Below, one piece after another: positions 40,014 to 47,843 of a stretch of DNA of 56,675 nucleotides. The position numbers and the translations under genes were made by a program. The notes beneath the pieces were generated by a model. It saw only the letters and a program-made list of their open reading frames with translations. It had not been told where the DNA came from and ran no database searches. Position 1 is the first letter of the stretch; every line of letters begins with the position of its first letter. This stretch comes from a bacterium (GTDB lineage: Bacteria > Krumholzibacteriota > Krumholzibacteriia > LZORAL124-64-63), in contig JAIFKS010000009.1 in NCBI GenBank assembly GCA_020049465.1, positions 1 through 56,675 of the forward strand, read 5' to 3'.

Positions 40014-41130
40014 TGTGTTCTTCTGGCCCCTGCCCGAGACCACCGGTGCCGAACTGGCGCCGCCCGATCCGCGGCCTGGCCTGCGCCGGCTCGTGGCCGC
40101 CCTGGGGCTCGAGGGCGCCGCGCGCGGCGGTTCGGGCTGGGCGCTGAAGGTCCATCTGGGCGCTCCGGGACGCCCGGCCGCGGTCGCTCCGGCGTGGGCC
40201 CGGGAGGTCGGGGCCGCTCTTGGCGGCGCGGCGGTTCCCGGCCGTCCAACGGGGACGTTCGCGACCGACACCCTTTCCATCGCCACGCGCGGCCTGGACA
40301 CGCCCGAAGCGCTGCGGGACGCTGCCAGGGCCAAAGGCTTTCGGACCCCTGCCGATGTTGCAGGTCAACCGGACCTGACGTTCGTGGTGGGCGATGATCC
40401 GGCGGGCCCTCCGGACCTCCCGGTCGACGGCCTGCCGGGGGGGGGGCTGACCGGCCACACCATTGCGGGAGCGCTGGCGACGGCCCAGGGCCTCTGCCTG
40501 CTGACTCCCCTGCGACCGCACCCGCATCTGGGCGCGGCGGGGGCCGTGGCCGCGTTGGGGCTCGACCTGGCCACCCGTCCGGCGAAGCTGCGGCTGCACC
40601 AGGGCATCCGACCCCAGGTCGACACGCCGCTCTGCGCCGGGTGCGGCAGCTGCCTCGACGTCTGCCTTTACGACGCCATCGTGATCCGGGGCGGCCGCGC
40701 CATGATCGATCACCAACGCTGCACCGGCTGCGGGGAGTGCATGGGGGTCTGCTTCATGGCCGGGATCGCGCCGGAGGAGGCCGCCGGTCTGGCCGCTTTC
40801 CAGGTGGCGGTCGCGACCGCCGCCGCCGCCACGGCCGCCGCTCTGGGCGCCGCCTACGACCATCCGATCGCCTACATGAATATCATGATTCAACTGGACT
40901 CCCACGGGATGGCGGCCAAAGCCCGCCGGCGCCTCCCCTTGCCCGGAATCGGCATCGTCGCCTCCCGCGATCCGGTGGCGGTCGATGCCGCGGCCTTCGC
41001 CCTGCTGACCGAGCGCCTGGGCGGTCCCCTGAACCAGTGGAGCGGCTTCGCCCAGGCGCCGGGGGCGCTTCTGGACCGGGCGGAGGGCCTGGGCCTGGGC
41101 AGTCGGGCCCATCGCCTGCGGGAAGTCTGA
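40003..41130 (+). CDS. DUF362 protein with two [4Fe-4S] ferredoxin motifs
   Basis: A 375-residue protein with DUF362 halves surrounding a bacterial ferredoxin insert at about 205-250. Two CxxCxxCxxxC motifs, CAGCGSCLDVC and CTGCGECMGVC, can hold two [4Fe-4S] clusters; neither has the usual Pro after the last Cys. No signal peptide is seen, so it is cytoplasmic. DUF362-ferredoxin proteins are common in anaerobes and presumed to carry electrons, but their partners are unknown. AGAGGGGA precedes the ATG, inside the upstream deacetylase gene. Confidence 0.88.
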   Translation: MAADVFFWPLPETTGAELAPPDPRPGLRRLVAALGLEGAARGGSGWALKVHLGAPGRPAAVAPAWAREVGAALGGAAVPGRPTGTFATDTLSIATRGLDTPEALRDAARAKGFRTPADVAGQPDLTFVVGDDPAGPPDLPVDGLPGGGLTGHTIAGALATAQGLCLLTPLRPHPHLGAAGAVAALGLDLATRPAKLRLHQGIRPQVDTPLCAGCGSCLDVCLYDAIVIRGGRAMIDHQRCTGCGECMGVCFMAGIAPEEAAGLAAFQVAVATAAAATAAALGAAYDHPIAYMNIMIQLDSHGMAAKARRRLPLPGIGIVASRDPVAVDAAAFALLTERLGGPLNQWSGFAQAPGALLDRAEGLGLGSRAHRLREV

Positions 41131-41339
41131 GCCAGGCCTGAATTTCTGGATTCCCCGCCCGCCATGTGCTATCATGACAGGCGCTATATTTGCGGCAGGG
41201 CTCGGTCTGTGGGCGCACATGGCGGCGCCGCCTTATCCTGCCGGCATCGATGCCGCAGCGTGCTGTTTCAGGCGTGCTTTTTTTTGTCGCGATCACGGTC
41301 GTGCGTGATGGCTGGGCGTGAAGTCCTGGGAGTGCCAAG
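41131..41339 (+). other. secD leader region with palindromes and T8 run
   Basis: This 209-base gap holds TATCAT at 41170-41175 (possible -10, weak -35), GGCGGCGCCGCC (41221-41232), the 14-base palindrome CGGCATCGATGCCG (41242-41255) and eight T's at 41278-41285. The T run is 22 bases from the palindrome, too far for a standard terminator. The layout could be a long regulated leader for secD. No yajC is present. Confidence 0.3.
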
Positions 41340-42956
41340 ATGAACCGTTCCCTGCAGATCCGGGCAGGGCTAAGTGCCGTCGTCATCCTGCTGGCGGTCT
41401 ACGGCCTGCTGCCTACCTTCAAGGCCCTTTCGATCTCGCATGCCGAGCGGGAGGCCGCCAAGGCCAACCCCACGCGCCTGGCGGAGATCGAGGATATCGA
41501 TGCCAAGGCGATCCGCCGCGGCCTCGATCTCAAGGGCGGCATGTATCTGGTGCTGGAAGTCGACCAGACCGGGATGGACGCCAACCAGGCTGCCGATGCC
41601 CTGCAGCGGGTCAAGGAGATCCTCTACAACCGCATCGACAAGTTCGGCGTGTCCGAGCCCGAGATCACCACGTTCGGTTCCAGCCGCATCGTGGTGAAGC
41701 TGCCGGGCCTGCAGGACCCCGAACGCGCGAAGGCTCTTCTCGGCAAGACCGCGCGGCTCGAGTTCCGCCTCGTACGTCAGCCGGAAGATCTGGCCGACGC
41801 CGTCGCCGTGCTGGACAAGGCCTTCGCCGGCGACATGGCGGCCGCGCCGGTCCCGGCGCCCGGAGACACGACGTTCGTTCCGGACCAGGAGCAGTTCCTG
41901 CGCGACCATCCGTTCACCGGCCTGATCGTCTCCCAGCCGGGAGTGACCAGCACGCCGCTGTTCGTGGCCGAAGACAACGTCGAGCGCGTGCAGGCCATGC
42001 TGGATGACCCGCGCACGGCAGCCCGTCTTCGCGGCATGGAATTCCAGATGGGCATGGACCCGATGAATTTCGGCGGCACGACGCCGATGCGCCCGCTCTA
42101 CCTGGTGGACACCCAGCCGATCATCAGTGGCGACCAGTTGACCGACGCCCTGAGCTCCGCCGACAACGAGCGTCCGGGCCTCTGGCAGGTCAACTTCACG
42201 CTGAACAACCGCGGCGCCCGCGAATTCGCGCGCGCCACCGGCGAAAACGTCGGCCGCTTCCTGGCGATCTCGCTGGACGGCCGCATTTCGTCGGCTCCGG
42301 TCATCCAGTCGCGCATCAGCAACACCGGTTCGATCTCCGGCAACTTCTCGAACGCTGAAGCGAGCGATCTGGCCCTGCTGCTGCGCGCCGGCGCGCTGCC
42401 GACGGACATCACGATCGCCGAGGAGCGCACGGTCGGTCCGAGCCTCGGCGCCGACTCGATCCGCATGGGCGTCAACGCCTCCCTGTGGGGTTCGCTACTC
42501 GTCATCGTGTTCATGATCATCTACTACCGGGCGAGCGGCGTGATCGCCGTCGTGGCTTTGGTGGCCAACATCATGATCCTGCTGGCCGTGCTGGCGCAGT
42601 TCGACCTGGTGCTGACGCTGCCCGGCCTGGCCGGCATCGCTCTGACCGTGGGCATGGCGGTCGACGCGAACGTGCTGATCAACGAGCGCATCCGCGAAGA
42701 GCTGCGCAAGGACAAGACGATCCGCGCTTCCGTGCAGGCCGGCTACAGCAACGCCACCCGCACAATCGTCGACTCGAATCTGACCACCCTGATCGCCGGC
42801 GGCGTGCTGCTGTGGTTCGGCACCGGACCGATCAAGGGTTTCGCGGTCACGCTGTGCATCGGCATTCTGACCAGCATGTTCACCGCGCTGATCGTGACGC
42901 ACGTCATCATGGATTTGGTGACGCGTAACCAGGGCAAGCAAAAGCTCAGCATCTGA
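41340..42956 (+). CDS. secD: Protein translocase subunit SecD
   Basis: A 538-residue inner-membrane protein that, with SecF, uses the proton gradient to pull exported proteins out of SecYEG. It has the first helix (about 8-25), the RRGLDLKGGMYLVLEVD motif, a large periplasmic P1 domain and the RND-type bundle of five C-terminal helices (GSLLVIVFMIIYYRASG; GIALTVGMAVDANVLINERIREEL). GGGAG precedes the ATG. secF follows after 80 bases. Confidence 0.96.
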   Translation: MNRSLQIRAGLSAVVILLAVYGLLPTFKALSISHAEREAAKANPTRLAEIEDIDAKAIRRGLDLKGGMYLVLEVDQTGMDANQAADALQRVKEILYNRIDKFGVSEPEITTFGSSRIVVKLPGLQDPERAKALLGKTARLEFRLVRQPEDLADAVAVLDKAFAGDMAAAPVPAPGDTTFVPDQEQFLRDHPFTGLIVSQPGVTSTPLFVAEDNVERVQAMLDDPRTAARLRGMEFQMGMDPMNFGGTTPMRPLYLVDTQPIISGDQLTDALSSADNERPGLWQVNFTLNNRGAREFARATGENVGRFLAISLDGRISSAPVIQSRISNTGSISGNFSNAEASDLALLLRAGALPTDITIAEERTVGPSLGADSIRMGVNASLWGSLLVIVFMIIYYRASGVIAVVALVANIMILLAVLAQFDLVLTLPGLAGIALTVGMAVDANVLINERIREELRKDKTIRASVQAGYSNATRTIVDSNLTTLIAGGVLLWFGTGPIKGFAVTLCIGILTSMFTALIVTHVIMDLVTRNQGKQKLSI

Positions 42957-42979
42957 CCGCCGCGCCCAGCGCGGCCAGG

Positions 42980-42995
42980 GTGCCCCGCGGGGCAC
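42980..42995 (+). repeat. 16-base palindrome between secD and secF
   Basis: GTGCCCCGCGGGGCAC is a perfect palindrome in the 80-base secD-secF gap. It could form a stem in mRNA that sets the secD to secF ratio. There is no T run, so it is not a classical terminator. Confidence 0.45.
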
Positions 42996-43036
42996 GGTAG
43001 ACGCCGGGCGAAGTCCCGGGAAAGGCCGAGAGCAAG

Positions 43037-43969
43037 ATGCAATTCTTCCGGAATGCCAACTTCAACTTCACCGGCGCGATGAAGGTCTGCTTCACGCTGT
43101 CCGGCATCCTGGTCGTGCTGAGCCTTGTGCTCATGCTGATCCACGGCGGTCCGCGGCTGAGCATCGACTTCACCGGGGGCTCCGTGCTCCAGGTGAAATT
43201 CGCGCCGGCGCCCGGGATCACCGAGGTTCGGCGGGCGCTCGAAACCAAGGGTATCGTCGGTGCGCAGGTGACCGCGTTCGGCGGCACCGACGAGTTCCTC
43301 ATCACCGTCCCGTCGCCCAAGGGTGCGAGCGGCGAACAGGCTGCCGACACGGCCCAGGCCCTGCTCAGCGATCTGCGCGGCGCTTTTCCCGGCAATGAAG
43401 TGGAACTGCGGCGCGTCGAATCGGTGGGCCCCAAGATCGGCAGCGAACTGCGCACGGCGGCCCTCAACTCGATCGTCGCCGGCCTGTTCCTGATCGTGAT
43501 CTACGTGTGGTTCCGCTTCGTCCTGCGCTACGGCTTGGCGGCCATTCTGGCGCTGGTTCATGACGTGATACTGACGCTCGGTGTCTTCTCGCTGATGGAC
43601 ATGGAAATCAGCCTGCAGATCGTCGCGGCGCTGCTGACCATCGTCGGTTATTCGATCAACGACACGATCGTGGTGTTCGACCGCATCCGCGAGAACATGA
43701 AGCTGCGCCGCCGGGAGAGCTACCGCGAGGTCATCAACCGGTCGATCAACGAGACGCTCAGCCGTACTGTTCTCACATCGGCCACGACGTTCGCCGTGGC
43801 GGCCGTGTTGTGGGCGATGGGCGGTCCGGTCATCAGGGATTTCGCTTTCGCGCTGTGTTTCGGAGTGTTGGTCGGAACTTACAGTTCGATCTTCATTGCC
43901 AGTCCGATGTTGGTTTGGTGGTATGAGCGCCAGACCATCGACAAGAAGCGCGCCGCACCTGAAATGTAG
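43037..43969 (+). CDS. secF: Protein translocase subunit SecF
   Basis: A 310-residue partner of SecD, with six helices. Motifs are LSIDFTGGSVLQVKF, LRRVESVGPKIGSELR, and the conserved helix pair around YSINDTIVVFDRIRENMKL. Length is normal. Its TAG stop (43967-43969) directly abuts the left end of the insertion sequence, so no native 3' flank remains. Confidence 0.96.
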   Translation: MQFFRNANFNFTGAMKVCFTLSGILVVLSLVLMLIHGGPRLSIDFTGGSVLQVKFAPAPGITEVRRALETKGIVGAQVTAFGGTDEFLITVPSPKGASGEQAADTAQALLSDLRGAFPGNEVELRRVESVGPKIGSELRTAALNSIVAGLFLIVIYVWFRFVLRYGLAAILALVHDVILTLGVFSLMDMEISLQIVAALLTIVGYSINDTIVVFDRIRENMKLRRRESYREVINRSINETLSRTVLTSATTFAVAAVLWAMGGPVIRDFAFALCFGVLVGTYSSIFIASPMLVWWYERQTIDKKRAAPEM

Positions 43970-43996
43970 GTTGTGCCGCCAAGATTGTGTCCGGCC
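43970..43996. repeat. Left terminal inverted repeat of the IS
   Basis: Starts GTTGTGCCGCC, then AAG, then ATTGTGTCCGGCC. It pairs with 45158-45184, with two mismatches in the central triplet. Its last six bases also form part of the terminator-like stem at 43991-44019. Confidence 0.85.
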
Positions 43997-44027
43997 GCGC
44001 CAGCCAATGGCGCGGCCGGCTCTCTTT
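43991..44027 (+). terminator. Terminator-like hairpin inside the IS left end
   Basis: Perfect 12-bp stem CCGGCCGCGCCA (43991-44002), loop GCCAA, TGGCGCGGCCGG (44008-44019), then CTCTCTTT. On the plus strand it would end secDF transcription. It also lies 17 bases past the transposase stop on the minus strand, so it could serve both. Its overlap with the inverted repeat means the IS itself may supply secF's terminator. Confidence 0.65.
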
Positions 44028-44035
44028 CCGCCCGA

Positions 44036-45136
44036 TCACACCGCGTATTTCAGCTCATGCCGCCGCTCAACCGCCAAAACCCGCGTGCTGACCGCCCTTC
44101 GGTAGTATTCCCGCCACCTCTCAGGCAGCCGGATCCGACTAACGAACAATCGCCGCTCCAGAAGCTCAGCCACATCGACCCGGTGGTCCATCATTCCCCT
44201 GGCTTCGGCCGGCGTCGGGCTGCCCCGTGCCTTTTCCCGCCGACCCTTCATGTAGTTCCGCCACACCAGGAACACCGCCAGCCGCTCCGCACTGGCCTGC
44301 CGACGCTTCGACCACGCGATCGTCTCCCGCTTGTGGTTCGCGCTGCTGTGCCGCACCAACAGGTCCGTCAGGTTGATGGGGAACAACGGGTTGCCCGCGT
44401 CCCGCCGTTCCTTGCTCGAGGTCACCAGATGGATGATCTCGCACGGCAGCTTCCTCAGCACCCGCGGATACGTCTTGTGGTCGTCGCTCAGCACCGTCAC
44501 CCGCGCTTGACCGCCGGTGACCACTTCCATCAGGTGCAGAACATCCTTGAACACCGCCTTGGGATCCGCCTTGCCGTGCTTGGCCTCGAGCCGCTCCCGT
44601 TTGCGCCTCTGGGCCCGGGTCATGGTGCCTGACCGGCGGACCTCGCTGTCGGTGAAGTAAATCAGGAAGTCGGTGTCGCGCTCGACGGCCAGGTGGTGAT
44701 GGAAAGGGTGGTACTGCGAGTACTCGAACGTGACGAATCCGTCGATGACGATGGCGGATGCGGGGTTGGCGGACTTCATCTGCTCGGTGTGGTAGAGCAG
44801 GCAGTGCCGACCCAGGCGGGCGAGCTGGCGATCGACCGTCGACGGGGCGACGTGCAGATCACGGGCGATCTGGCGGTTGGCCATGCCGCCGGTGGTTTTG
44901 GTGGGCAACTGGGGCAGGATGTCGGGGCGCTTGAGCCAGTAGGTGGGCGAGAAGGTCTGGGTGCTGAACGAGCGGGGGCAGTGTTTGCATTTGAACCGCT
45001 GGATACGCTTTTCCTGGGACTGACTCCAGAAGGTGCCAATGCCCTTGTAGCGCCAACCTTCGGTTAACTGCTGATGGTACAGGCAGTCCGGGTTGGGGCA
45101 GTGGGGTGGAACGAAGAAAGGGCTGTTGGTGTCCAT
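44036..45136 (-). CDS. IS1-like DDE transposase
   Basis: A 366-residue transposase. The N-terminal zinc ribbon pairs CPNPDC with FKCKHCPRSFS, as in IS1-type InsA. Next comes a helix-turn-helix (GGMANRQIARDLHVAPSTVDRQLARLG). The catalytic core has IDGF (first Asp), LSDDHK (second Asp) and NHKRETIAWSKR (putative Glu). The last segment with KRETIAWSKR and a downstream RNYMK resembles the IS1 C-terminus. The frame is intact, so it may be active. The ATG is buried in a perfect hairpin (45135-45151). The family call is by pattern, not search. Confidence 0.8.
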   Translation of the reverse strand: MDTNSPFFVPPHCPNPDCLYHQQLTEGWRYKGIGTFWSQSQEKRIQRFKCKHCPRSFSTQTFSPTYWLKRPDILPQLPTKTTGGMANRQIARDLHVAPSTVDRQLARLGRHCLLYHTEQMKSANPASAIVIDGFVTFEYSQYHPFHHHLAVERDTDFLIYFTDSEVRRSGTMTRAQRRKRERLEAKHGKADPKAVFKDVLHLMEVVTGGQARVTVLSDDHKTYPRVLRKLPCEIIHLVTSSKERRDAGNPLFPINLTDLLVRHSSANHKRETIAWSKRRQASAERLAVFLVWRNYMKGRREKARGSPTPAEARGMMDHRVDVAELLERRLFVSRIRLPERWREYYRRAVSTRVLAVERRHELKYAV

Positions 45137-45151
45137 GCCCTGTCAGGGCAT
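45135..45151 (-). promoter_or_regulatory. Hairpin sequestering the transposase start codon
   Basis: ATGCCCTG, one central base, CAGGGCAT: a perfect inverted repeat covering the transposase ATG (45136-45134). In read-through RNA from a neighbouring gene it could block translation initiation, as described for other IS elements. Confidence 0.45.
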
Positions 45152-45157
45152 CAAACG

Positions 45158-45184
45158 GGCCGGACACAATTTCGGCGGCACAAC
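45158..45184. repeat. Right terminal inverted repeat of the IS
   Basis: Read on the minus strand it is GTTGTGCCGCC, GAA, ATTGTGTCCGGCC, matching the left repeat at 25 of 27 positions. It lies 21 bases upstream of the transposase start codon. Confidence 0.85.
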
Positions 45185-45185
45185 T

Positions 45186-46358
45186 TCAGGGTTGCATGGG
45201 CAATGGGAGATCCGGGGTTACGCCGTGGCACGCCAGGCACACCATCCCCCGATCATGCCCCTCGCCCTGCCCATGGCACTTGCGGCACAACTGCCCCTGA
45301 CCGGCATCGTTGAAGGGATTGGGCAGCGGGTATGACCCCGAAACGAGACCGTCATCAGCCAGCCGATAGACACGGGAATCCCAGCGACCTGCCGCAGGCG
45401 CCGATGAGGCGTGCGCGCGGTGGCAGCTCAGACAATGGATGCGGTCGGCCGCTCCGGCGCCGGTTGTCGAAGTGGTCGTATTCAGGATGCCTTCGATGGG
45501 TACCTGCGGCAGATATGCGGTGGCGAAGGTGCCGCCCTGCGGATTCGCGTCCCCTTCGTACATGTTGTAGCGACGCTTCTGGCCGCTGTCCAGGATGCTT
45601 TCCACCGGGTGCTCAAAGAGCGCCTCGCCGCTGTCCTGATGGTACAGGCCATGGCAATTGGCGCACCACGTTGAAACACCGGACAGGTAGGCGGTGTGCG
45701 ACGTTGCCGATTCACGCACGGTTGCGTCGCTGATGTCCAGCCCGAGAGCCTCCGGAGCCGGGAAATAGAATGGCATCTGGCCGCTGGCTTCGGATCCGGG
45801 GCCCCGCAACATGCGGAACGAGGAATTGCCGTGGGGGTCGTGGCAGCTGGTGCAGCCAAGCTCGTGCGACGGGAAGATGCCGCCGGGCGCACGATCCCAG
45901 CGTGCGTCCGCGGTCGTCCCGCGCGACAGCGAAACGATGCTGTGCCCGGCGGCCTGGCCGCTGATGGGCTGCGTCCGGCCGTCGGCGGCGTCGTTGAGAT
46001 TGTCCTCGAGCAGGAAGACGAAATTGCCGCCGCCCAGTTCGCGTGGCGGCGTTCGGGGATCCAGCCCGAACACACCGGTTTCGCCGTGGCACAGGAGGCA
46101 CACGTCGGTGGCGCTGGCGGCCAGCAGAAGAGGTCTGGTTCCGTCGAGGGCGATCGCGCCGCCGTCGCCATCGTGCGTGATGTGACACTGGGAACAGGAT
46201 CCCACACCGCCGCGATGGAAGCCGGCTGCCTGCACGGACAGCGCCGGAAAGACGAGAACCGACGCCAGCGCCAGAGCGACCGCGAGGGGGCGCCCGGCCC
46301 GTCGACGGGAGCCGTCGAACGGCAGAGTATGGGTGGGGGGACCGGAAAATGCAGCCAC
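45186..46358 (-). CDS. OmcS-like 7-heme c-type cytochrome (second paralogue)
   Basis: A 390-residue exported cytochrome with a GTG start, signal peptide (about 24-45, ending VQAAG) and seven CxxCH sites: CSQCH, CLLCH, CTSCH, CANCH, CLSCH, CRKCH, CLACH. The first six fall in the same order and surroundings as in the 6-heme neighbour and Geobacter OmcS: FHRGGVGSCSQCHITH, CTSCHDPHG, WCANCHGLYH, CLSCHRAHAS. The seventh, in a C-terminal extension of about 20 residues (GMVCLACHGVT), is not in OmcS. It may be the OmcT counterpart, a filament cap or a linker. It has its own extended -10 promoter. GAGGTGG lies eight bases ahead of the GTG. Confidence 0.88.
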   Translation of the reverse strand: MAAFSGPPTHTLPFDGSRRRAGRPLAVALALASVLVFPALSVQAAGFHRGGVGSCSQCHITHDGDGGAIALDGTRPLLLAASATDVCLLCHGETGVFGLDPRTPPRELGGGNFVFLLEDNLNDAADGRTQPISGQAAGHSIVSLSRGTTADARWDRAPGGIFPSHELGCTSCHDPHGNSSFRMLRGPGSEASGQMPFYFPAPEALGLDISDATVRESATSHTAYLSGVSTWCANCHGLYHQDSGEALFEHPVESILDSGQKRRYNMYEGDANPQGGTFATAYLPQVPIEGILNTTTSTTGAGAADRIHCLSCHRAHASSAPAAGRWDSRVYRLADDGLVSGSYPLPNPFNDAGQGQLCRKCHGQGEGHDRGMVCLACHGVTPDLPLPMQP

Positions 46359-46401
46359 TGCTCAACCACCTCGAACATCACAAACCGTTTGCAACAGGTG
46401 G

Positions 46402-46410
46402 ATTCTAACA
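46402..46410 (-). promoter_or_regulatory. Extended -10 promoter element of the 7-heme cytochrome gene
   Basis: On the minus strand TGTTAGAAT (TGnTAGAAT) lies 44 bases before the GTG at 46358 and downstream of the terminator that closes the 6-heme gene. There is no good -35 at 17 bases. Confidence 0.45.
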
Positions 46411-46442
46411 CGTTCAAGCGGAAATTGGCACCGCCGAATATC

Positions 46443-46478
46443 GGAAGAAGGGCCCCGCGGCGCTAGGTCGCGGGGCCC
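46443..46478 (-). terminator. Terminator after the OmcS-like gene
   Basis: Perfect 10-bp stem GGGCCCCGCG / CGCGGGGCCC (46450-46459, 46469-46478) with a 9-base loop. On the minus strand it is followed by TTCTTCC. It lies 84 bases after the 6-heme cytochrome stop, so it would separate that transcript from the 7-heme gene. Confidence 0.6.
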
Positions 46479-46561
46479 GACTCAGGAATCACCGTCTTTG
46501 CGGTCCGTCCGATCACGGGGCGGGCACCGCCCAAGGATCGAAACCTGTCGTCCGCGTCGTC

Positions 46562-47662
46562 CTACAGGCCGTAGGCCTCGTCGTCGTAGTCCTTGACGTG
46601 GCACTTGTTGCACAGCGAGCGCTGGTTCTGAACCAGCGTGTAGTTGTAGTACTTCCGGTCGACGTCGGTCTGCAGGAAGTTGATGTCCGTCACTGAGGGG
46701 TGCGAGTCGGCCAGGAAGGTCTCGCTCATGTCCCAGCGGGCGGAGTCGGCGAACGGCGAGGCGTGCGCACGGTGGCAGCTCAGGCACATGACCTGGTCGA
46801 CACCGGTGGGGCCGGTCGTGTAGTTCGTCGTGCTGACCGTCGCCAGGTCGGCATTGACAGCTTCGAAGGGCACGAGGCCCAGGTACGAGGTGGCCGCGCT
46901 GCCGCCGGTCAGGTTGTCCGAGCTCACATACGCGTTGTACTTGCCGGCGATCTCCGAGCCCATCGCGCGGGTCGGGTGCACGAAGTTGGTCGTGTTGTTG
47001 TCATGCAGGTCGGTGTGGCAGTTCGCGCACCATTCGCTCATGCCGCTCTTGTAGACGGTGTGCTTCAGGTCGGTCTCGCCGCCGGACGTGGTGTACGTCG
47101 TGCGGGAGTTGCCCTTGGCGATCGGCGCGTCGGCCGTGAAGTTGTAGCGGGAGCCGCTGTAGTTGGGGCCCTGGTCGTTGCCATACAGCAGGCGGAAGTT
47201 CTGGTTGCCGTGGGGGTCGTGGCAGCTGGTGCAGCCCAGACGAGCGCTCAGGAAGTCGCCGCCGGGAGCCGCGGACAGCACGCCGTCCTGGGCGATGCCG
47301 TAGGCGGGGGAGATCACGTTGTGGCCGTGGCTGTCGCCGGTGCTGACGACAGTCGAGCCGTGTCCGGTCCAGCTGAACGTGCGGGTCACCCAGTAGAAGT
47401 CGCCGCCGGGGCCGAAGCCCGAGCCCTGACGGTGCTGGCCGTAGTTGGCATGGCACTGCAGGCAGGTGTCCGAGGGGGTGCCGTTGTTCAGCAGGTAGGC
47501 GTTGCCGTTCGGATGATCGGCGTCGACGAGGGCGCCGTCCTGGCTGTTGTGCATGGTGTGGCAGCCAGCGCATTCGGCGACGCCGCCGTCATGGAAGGCC
47601 AGGACCGAGCTGGCCGACAGGCCGAGCGCGAGAACCAGAGTCAGCTTGATGAACGTCTTCAC
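46562..47662 (-). CDS. omcS: OmcS-like 6-heme cytochrome (probable nanowire subunit)
   Basis: A 366-residue secreted cytochrome starting GTG with GGAGG seven bases ahead. The signal peptide is cleaved at LA|FHDGG (mature from residue 23). Six CxxCH sites: CAGCH, CLQCH, CTSCH, CANCH, CLSCH, CNKCH. Beyond the heme motifs it follows Geobacter OmcS, as I recall that sequence: GGVAECAGCHTMHNS at the mature N-terminus, PGGDF, CTSCHDPHG, GMSEWCANCHTDLH, SYLGLVPFE, CLSCHRAHAS, LCNKCHVKD. The mature His16 (CHTMH), which in OmcS filaments ligates a heme of the next subunit, is conserved. It follows an NHL-repeat gene and precedes a 7-heme paralogue, resembling the omcS/omcT locus. Confidence 0.92.
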   Translation of the reverse strand: MKTFIKLTLVLALGLSASSVLAFHDGGVAECAGCHTMHNSQDGALVDADHPNGNAYLLNNGTPSDTCLQCHANYGQHRQGSGFGPGGDFYWVTRTFSWTGHGSTVVSTGDSHGHNVISPAYGIAQDGVLSAAPGGDFLSARLGCTSCHDPHGNQNFRLLYGNDQGPNYSGSRYNFTADAPIAKGNSRTTYTTSGGETDLKHTVYKSGMSEWCANCHTDLHDNNTTNFVHPTRAMGSEIAGKYNAYVSSDNLTGGSAATSYLGLVPFEAVNADLATVSTTNYTTGPTGVDQVMCLSCHRAHASPFADSARWDMSETFLADSHPSVTDINFLQTDVDRKYYNYTLVQNQRSLCNKCHVKDYDDEAYGL

Positions 47663-47843
47663 GATTGAGCCTCCAGTTACGTGTTTCCAGCTTCTGCGCC
47701 GCGGCGCAGTCTCTCCTGCGGATCTTGTCTTCCGGCCTGCGGCCGCAGTGCCTGCAGTGCCCGTGCGATCGCTTTCGACCTCCCCGTGTCCGTACGGTCC
47801 CTGACTGCGCGATTCCTGATCGCGGCCCGGCGAAACCGGGCTT

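Larger units (their letters stand above)
43970..45184. mobile_element. Insertion sequence, IS1-like, with 27-bp terminal inverted repeats
   Basis: A 1215-base element bounded by inverted repeats (43970-43996 and 45158-45184) that match at 25 of 27 positions, both starting GTTGTGCCGCC and ending ATTGTGTCCGGCC. It carries a single intact transposase on the minus strand. I cannot find a target-site duplication: the outer flanks are ...ATGTAG and TTCAGG.... The element fills the entire space between the secF stop (0 bases away) and the stop of the convergent 7-heme cytochrome gene (1 base away). No passenger gene. Confidence 0.85.

Noticed and set aside
43960..45195. Target-site duplication flanking the IS
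   Set aside because: Flanks ATGTAG and TTCAGG share no direct repeat; only a short inverted CCTGAA/TTCAGG coincidence is present.
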